39,381 bases of DNA from Acidimicrobiales bacterium MED-G01 (lineage in GTDB: Bacteria > Actinomycetota > Acidimicrobiia > Acidimicrobiales > Poriferisodalaceae), in NCBI GenBank assembly GCA_002457435.1, contig NTLA01000018.1, positions 1 through 39,381 on the forward strand. Reading direction: 5' to 3'. The notes under the pieces were generated by a model. It was not told where the DNA came from. It made no database searches and saw only the letters and a list, made by a program, of their open reading frames with translations. Positions 37,421 to 39,381 of the stretch are shown here, in pieces. The number at the start of each line of letters is the position of its first letter. Position 1 is the stretch's first letter. The position numbers and the translations under genes were made by a program.

Positions 37421-38335
37421 TCAGTCTGTGCCCGCCTCAGTCCAGTTGGACTTTGTCAAGACATCTGTAATTGCTGATAAAAGTGCCTCTCGAAACGCCT
37501 GAGGTTTACCAACGCAGGCCGTGTGGCTGCCGTCAACTTCATGACTAGTTGCCCCGGGAATCACTTCAACCATCTCTCGTTGTCGTGAGACTGACACCAC
37601 CTCGTCACTTGTGGTTATGACCGCAGACACAGGAACATCAATTGTCCGAAGCCAGCGTCGACTGTCGAATAATCCGATGCGGTGACCGGCCTGAATCAGC
37701 TTCAACGGATCATGGCGACGTAACTCGCCGATGGCCCATTGGCGGAGGTCTTTACCCGACTTTCCTGTGAGGAGCTGACTACTAATCAATTGGCGTAATG
37801 CCCTAGGGATTACCTTCGCTGCTTGAGCCAATGTGCCGATCACAGCGAACCGAACATGGTCCTGCTTTGTAGTGCTGAAAGAAGCGGCCGTTGCGCACAT
37901 TACAAGACCTAATACTCGTTTCGGGTGTCGTCGCCAGATGAGTTGAGCTATTGGCCCCCCCATTGAATATCCGACAGCTATGACACGATCTATTCCAAGT
38001 TCGTCGAGAAGGGCGACAGCGTCATCAGCGCAATCGGTTAAGCGAAAAGGCCCCTGGGAACGGATACCACGGCCATGGCCGCGATGATCGAGAGCGACCA
38101 AACCGTACTTACCCTCTAACGCGGAATAACTGCTGTACCAGTTGAGGTCAGCCGTTGCCGTCCACCCGTGAAGCAGCAGAATTGTTGGAGCGCCGGGTGG
38201 TGCTTCGACCACTCGCGCGAAGGTACGTCCGCGCCCTGGCAGTTCATAGTGACGTCCCCGCGGCAGAACTAAACGGTTTTGTTGGTCGTCTTGTTGCGAT
38301 GCCTCTCTGGGAGCAATTGCTGCGTCACCGCTCAT
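37421..38335 (-). CDS. Alpha/beta hydrolase fold protein
   Basis: The 304-residue protein has the oxyanion HGW in ILLLHGWTATADLNWY, LDHRGHGRG, the nucleophile elbow VIAVGYSMGGPIAQ, the acid region VITTSDEVV and the catalytic His in EVDGSHTACV. The central cap (residues about 160-230) is helical and basic. This pattern is that of the general esterase/haloperoxidase-like group; the substrate is not predictable. ATG 38335 lies nine nt after the greA stop, so it is probably cotranscribed with greA and possibly with leuCD downstream. Confidence 0.88.
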   Translation of the reverse strand: MSGDAAIAPREASQQDDQQNRLVLPRGRHYELPGRGRTFARVVEAPPGAPTILLLHGWTATADLNWYSSYSALEGKYGLVALDHRGHGRGIRSQGPFRLTDCADDAVALLDELGIDRVIAVGYSMGGPIAQLIWRRHPKRVLGLVMCATAASFSTTKQDHVRFAVIGTLAQAAKVIPRALRQLISSQLLTGKSGKDLRQWAIGELRRHDPLKLIQAGHRIGLFDSRRWLRTIDVPVSAVITTSDEVVSVSRQREMVEVIPGATSHEVDGSHTACVGKPQAFREALLSAITDVLTKSNWTEAGTD

Positions 38336-38344
38336 CGAGACTTC

Positions 38345-38812
38345 TTATGCCTCGATCGAGATGATCTCGACGGACAAAGAGCCCGCACCCGCCTCGTACT
38401 CAACCACTTGGCCGACCACACCGCCTCCAAGAGCTTGACCCATAGGAGAACCAGGTGAAATAACTTCCAAGCCCTCGATGCGTTCCTCTATCGAGCCGAA
38501 GAGATATTTTTCTGTTGTCTTGTCACCCTCGAAACGGATTTCCACCACGACACCGGGGTTGACCGAATCGCTTGAGGTTTGCTCCACAATTTCACAGTTC
38601 TCGAGGACCGAAGCGAGATGAAGGATCCGCCCCTCCATTTTCCCCTGCTCCTCTTTTGCAGCGTGGTAATCACCGTTTTCTGAGAGATCTCCGAGCAGCC
38701 GCGCCTCTTCGATCTTGTCGGCAATGTCGATCCGGCCGCGAGTTGTGAGATTTTTGAACTCAGCGGCAAGACGAGCATGGGCTTCAGGAGAAAGGTGTTG
38801 CAATTCAGCCAC
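38345..38812 (-). CDS. greA: Transcript cleavage factor GreA
   Basis: Elongation factor that rescues backtracked RNA polymerase by stimulating cleavage of the nascent RNA. The 155-residue product has an N-terminal coiled coil (RLAAEFKNLTTRGRIDIADKIEEARLLGDLSENGDYHAAKEEQGKMEGRI) with the tip acidic pair DLSENGDY, and a C-terminal FKBP-like domain (VVEIRFEGDKTTEKYLFG, ISPGSPMGQALGG). Length is normal. The start is GTG 38812, which lies six nt downstream of a good -10, so the mRNA is probably leaderless. Upstream it diverges from the leuB leader. Confidence 0.96.
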   Translation of the reverse strand: MAELQHLSPEAHARLAAEFKNLTTRGRIDIADKIEEARLLGDLSENGDYHAAKEEQGKMEGRILHLASVLENCEIVEQTSSDSVNPGVVVEIRFEGDKTTEKYLFGSIEERIEGLEVISPGSPMGQALGGGVVGQVVEYEAGAGSLSVEIISIEA

Positions 38813-38818
38813 TCTTAA

Positions 38819-38847
38819 ATGCTATCGAATTCGACTTGACGTGTGAA
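38819..38847 (-). promoter_or_regulatory. Predicted greA promoter (leaderless)
   Basis: On the minus strand, TTCACA (38842-38847, 5/6 to TTGACA) and TAGCAT (38819-38824, 4/6 to TATAAT) are 17 nt apart. The -10 ends six nt before the GTG at 38812, so the transcript should start at the start codon. This is the most complete leaderless promoter in the window. Confidence 0.65.
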
Positions 38848-38885
38848 CTGCAGCTTAGGTTTCTGCTAGCTGTTCAGTAATCAGT

Positions 38886-38914
38886 TTGACGTGACGCCCT
38901 AAGTTGCCGACAAT
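38886..38914 (+). promoter_or_regulatory. Predicted promoter of the leuB leader
   Basis: TTGACG (38886-38891, 5/6) and GACAAT (38909-38914, 4/6) are 17 nt apart, and the -10 ends seven nt before the GTG at 38922. This is the same spacing as at ilvB and at greA. Confidence 0.6.
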
Positions 38915-38921
38915 GGAGGTT

Positions 38922-38957
38922 GTGAGGGCATACCTGACCGCCATCATTATTTCGTAG
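38922..38957 (+). CDS. leuB leader peptide (putative attenuation peptide)
   Basis: An 11-residue ORF (MRAYLTAIIIS) starts at GTG 38922, seven nt after the -10. It contains one Leu and three consecutive Ile codons immediately before Ser and the TAG stop at 38955-38957. An ATG at 38913 would extend it by three residues (MEV) and adds two Val codons, but it lies upstream of the predicted transcription start. The stop codon falls at the foot of a perfect hairpin. This is a BCAA-rich leader of the sort that drives ribosome-mediated attenuation. leuB begins 119 nt later. Confidence 0.65.
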   Translation: MRAYLTAIIIS

Positions 38958-38980
38958 CGCACACGTTTAACGTGTGCGCT
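38956..38980 (+). promoter_or_regulatory. Perfect inverted repeat at the leuB leader stop codon
   Basis: AGCGCACACGTT (38956-38967) is exactly complementary to AACGTGTGCGCT (38969-38980), around a single T. In RNA the closing pairs would open to a five-base TTTAA loop over ten pairs. The 5' arm begins in the TAG of the leader ORF. It may be the pause/anti-antiterminator hairpin; as a palindrome it could also be a protein-binding site. Confidence 0.7.
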
Positions 38981-38984
38981 TATT

Positions 38985-39014
38985 GACCGTCCCTCGGGGG
39001 CGGTCTTTGCCTTT
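38985..39014 (+). terminator. Putative leuB attenuator terminator
   Basis: GACCGTCCC (38985-38993) pairs with GGGGCGGTC (38997-39005, one G-T pair) around a short TCG loop, followed by the T-rich TTTGCCTTT (39006-39014). It is a good intrinsic-terminator shape and precedes leuB by 63 nt, so it must be conditional. Confidence 0.65.
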
Positions 39015-39076
39015 AATAGGGCCCCCAAGGCCTGACCCATCAACCTCTGTCCATAAACCGAACTAGGAGAAAATAA

Positions 39077-39381
39077 GTGCCTCATAAGATCGCAGTTATA
39101 GGTGGAGACGGCATCGGACCCGAGGTGATATCGGTAGCGCTTGATGTCATGAGAGCAGCCGGCGCGGACCTAGACACCACGGACTTTCGTTTAGGTGGGT
39201 TCCGTTACCTCGAAGACGGAGTTGTCCTTCCGGATGAAATACTTGAGGAGTTGCGTGCTTACGACGCGATTCTGCTGGGCGCAGTTGGCACTCCCGAAGT
39301 TCCCCCGGGAGTAATAGAACGAGGGCTTCTGCTGAAAGCACGATTTGAACTTGACCTATACATCAACTTGCGGCCGTTCGT
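39077..39381 (+). CDS. leuB: 3-Isopropylmalate dehydrogenase, N-terminal part (partial)
   Basis: Leucine pathway step 3, NAD-dependent oxidative decarboxylation of 3-isopropylmalate. The gene runs off the window after about 101 codons. The visible part starts [16 protein letters not shown] and has the [38 protein letters not shown] block, which includes the family's substrate-binding Arg region. GTG 39077 is preceded by TAGGAGA at 39064-39070. It is transcribed away from greA, with a leader peptide and terminator hairpin upstream. Confidence 0.95.
   Translation, partial: MPHKIAVIGGDGIGPEVISVALDVMRAAGADLDTTDFRLGGFRYLEDGVVLPDEILEELRAYDAILLGAVGTPEVPPGVIERGLLLKARFELDLYINLRPF

Noticed and set aside
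38936-39005. GACCGCC in the leuB leader ORF as a classical antiterminator arm
   Set aside because: It is complementary to the terminator 3' arm, but a ribosome stalled on the Ile codons would cover it, giving the wrong regulatory logic. It is kept only as an observation.

Overview
The window is a gene-dense chromosomal segment (about 50% GC by eye) with mostly housekeeping content. It most resembles an uncultured, possibly marine, actinobacterium of the Acidimicrobiia type. Supporting signs are a class II (GlpX) fructose bisphosphatase, an actinobacterial-style SerC, a PknB-like PASTA protein, a MurA with Asp in place of the catalytic Cys, a MeaB GTPase, frequent GTG/TTG starts, and many genes whose start codon sits 6-7 nt after a -10-like hexamer (leaderless layout). 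The lineage is inferred from gene content, not from a marker-gene comparison. No mobile element, CRISPR array, tRNA, rRNA or phage gene was recognised, and no stretch above 300 bases lacks a gene.

Layout: 1-2189 is the 3' end of the ATP synthase operon (atpG partial, atpD, atpC). 2234-3706 (minus) holds hisI and glpX. 3779-5711 (plus) has a J-domain protein and an L-2-hydroxyglutarate oxidase. 5713-8656 has an enoyl-CoA hydratase-family protein, an alpha/beta hydrolase and an MFS carrier with an unusual N-terminal domain. 8701-10933 (plus) is murA-meaB. 10935-12845 (minus) encodes an SRPBCC/aminoglycoside-phosphotransferase-like fusion and a methyltransferase. 12882-15049 is the tRNA 2-thiolation pair (cysteine desulfurase, mnmA). 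15053-18070 has a membrane protein divergent from ligA. 18080-24011 has a small membrane protein divergent from a PASTA pseudokinase, then a ferredoxin and gatC-gatA-gatB. 24027-27079 (minus) is a secreted sugar-dehydrogenase-like protein, a MATE carrier and a helix-hairpin-helix protein. 27172-30689 is the ilvB-ilvN-ilvC operon behind a leader peptide and attenuator. 30724-35338 holds yqgE, serC (minus), an aminotransferase and serA. 35358-38812 (minus) is greA, an alpha/beta hydrolase, leuC and leuD. 38886 onward is a second leader peptide/attenuator and the start of leuB.

Biologically, the right third is an amino-acid biosynthesis region: BCAA synthesis (ilvBNC, leuCD, leuB) and serine synthesis (serA, serC). 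The two BCAA transcription units ilvB and leuB share one leader design: a -35/-10 pair with 17 nt spacing, a leaderless GTG micro-ORF with Leu/Val or Leu/Ile codons just before its stop, a hairpin at the stop codon and then a second GC-rich hairpin. The most interesting observations are these paired attenuators, the widespread leaderless-start signature, the MurA Cys-to-Asp change (predicted fosfomycin resistance), two proteins with degraded kinase active sites (PASTA pseudokinase; SRPBCC-APH-like fusion), and an SRPBCC-like domain fused to an MFS transporter. I did not find a convincing wholly new multi-gene system.
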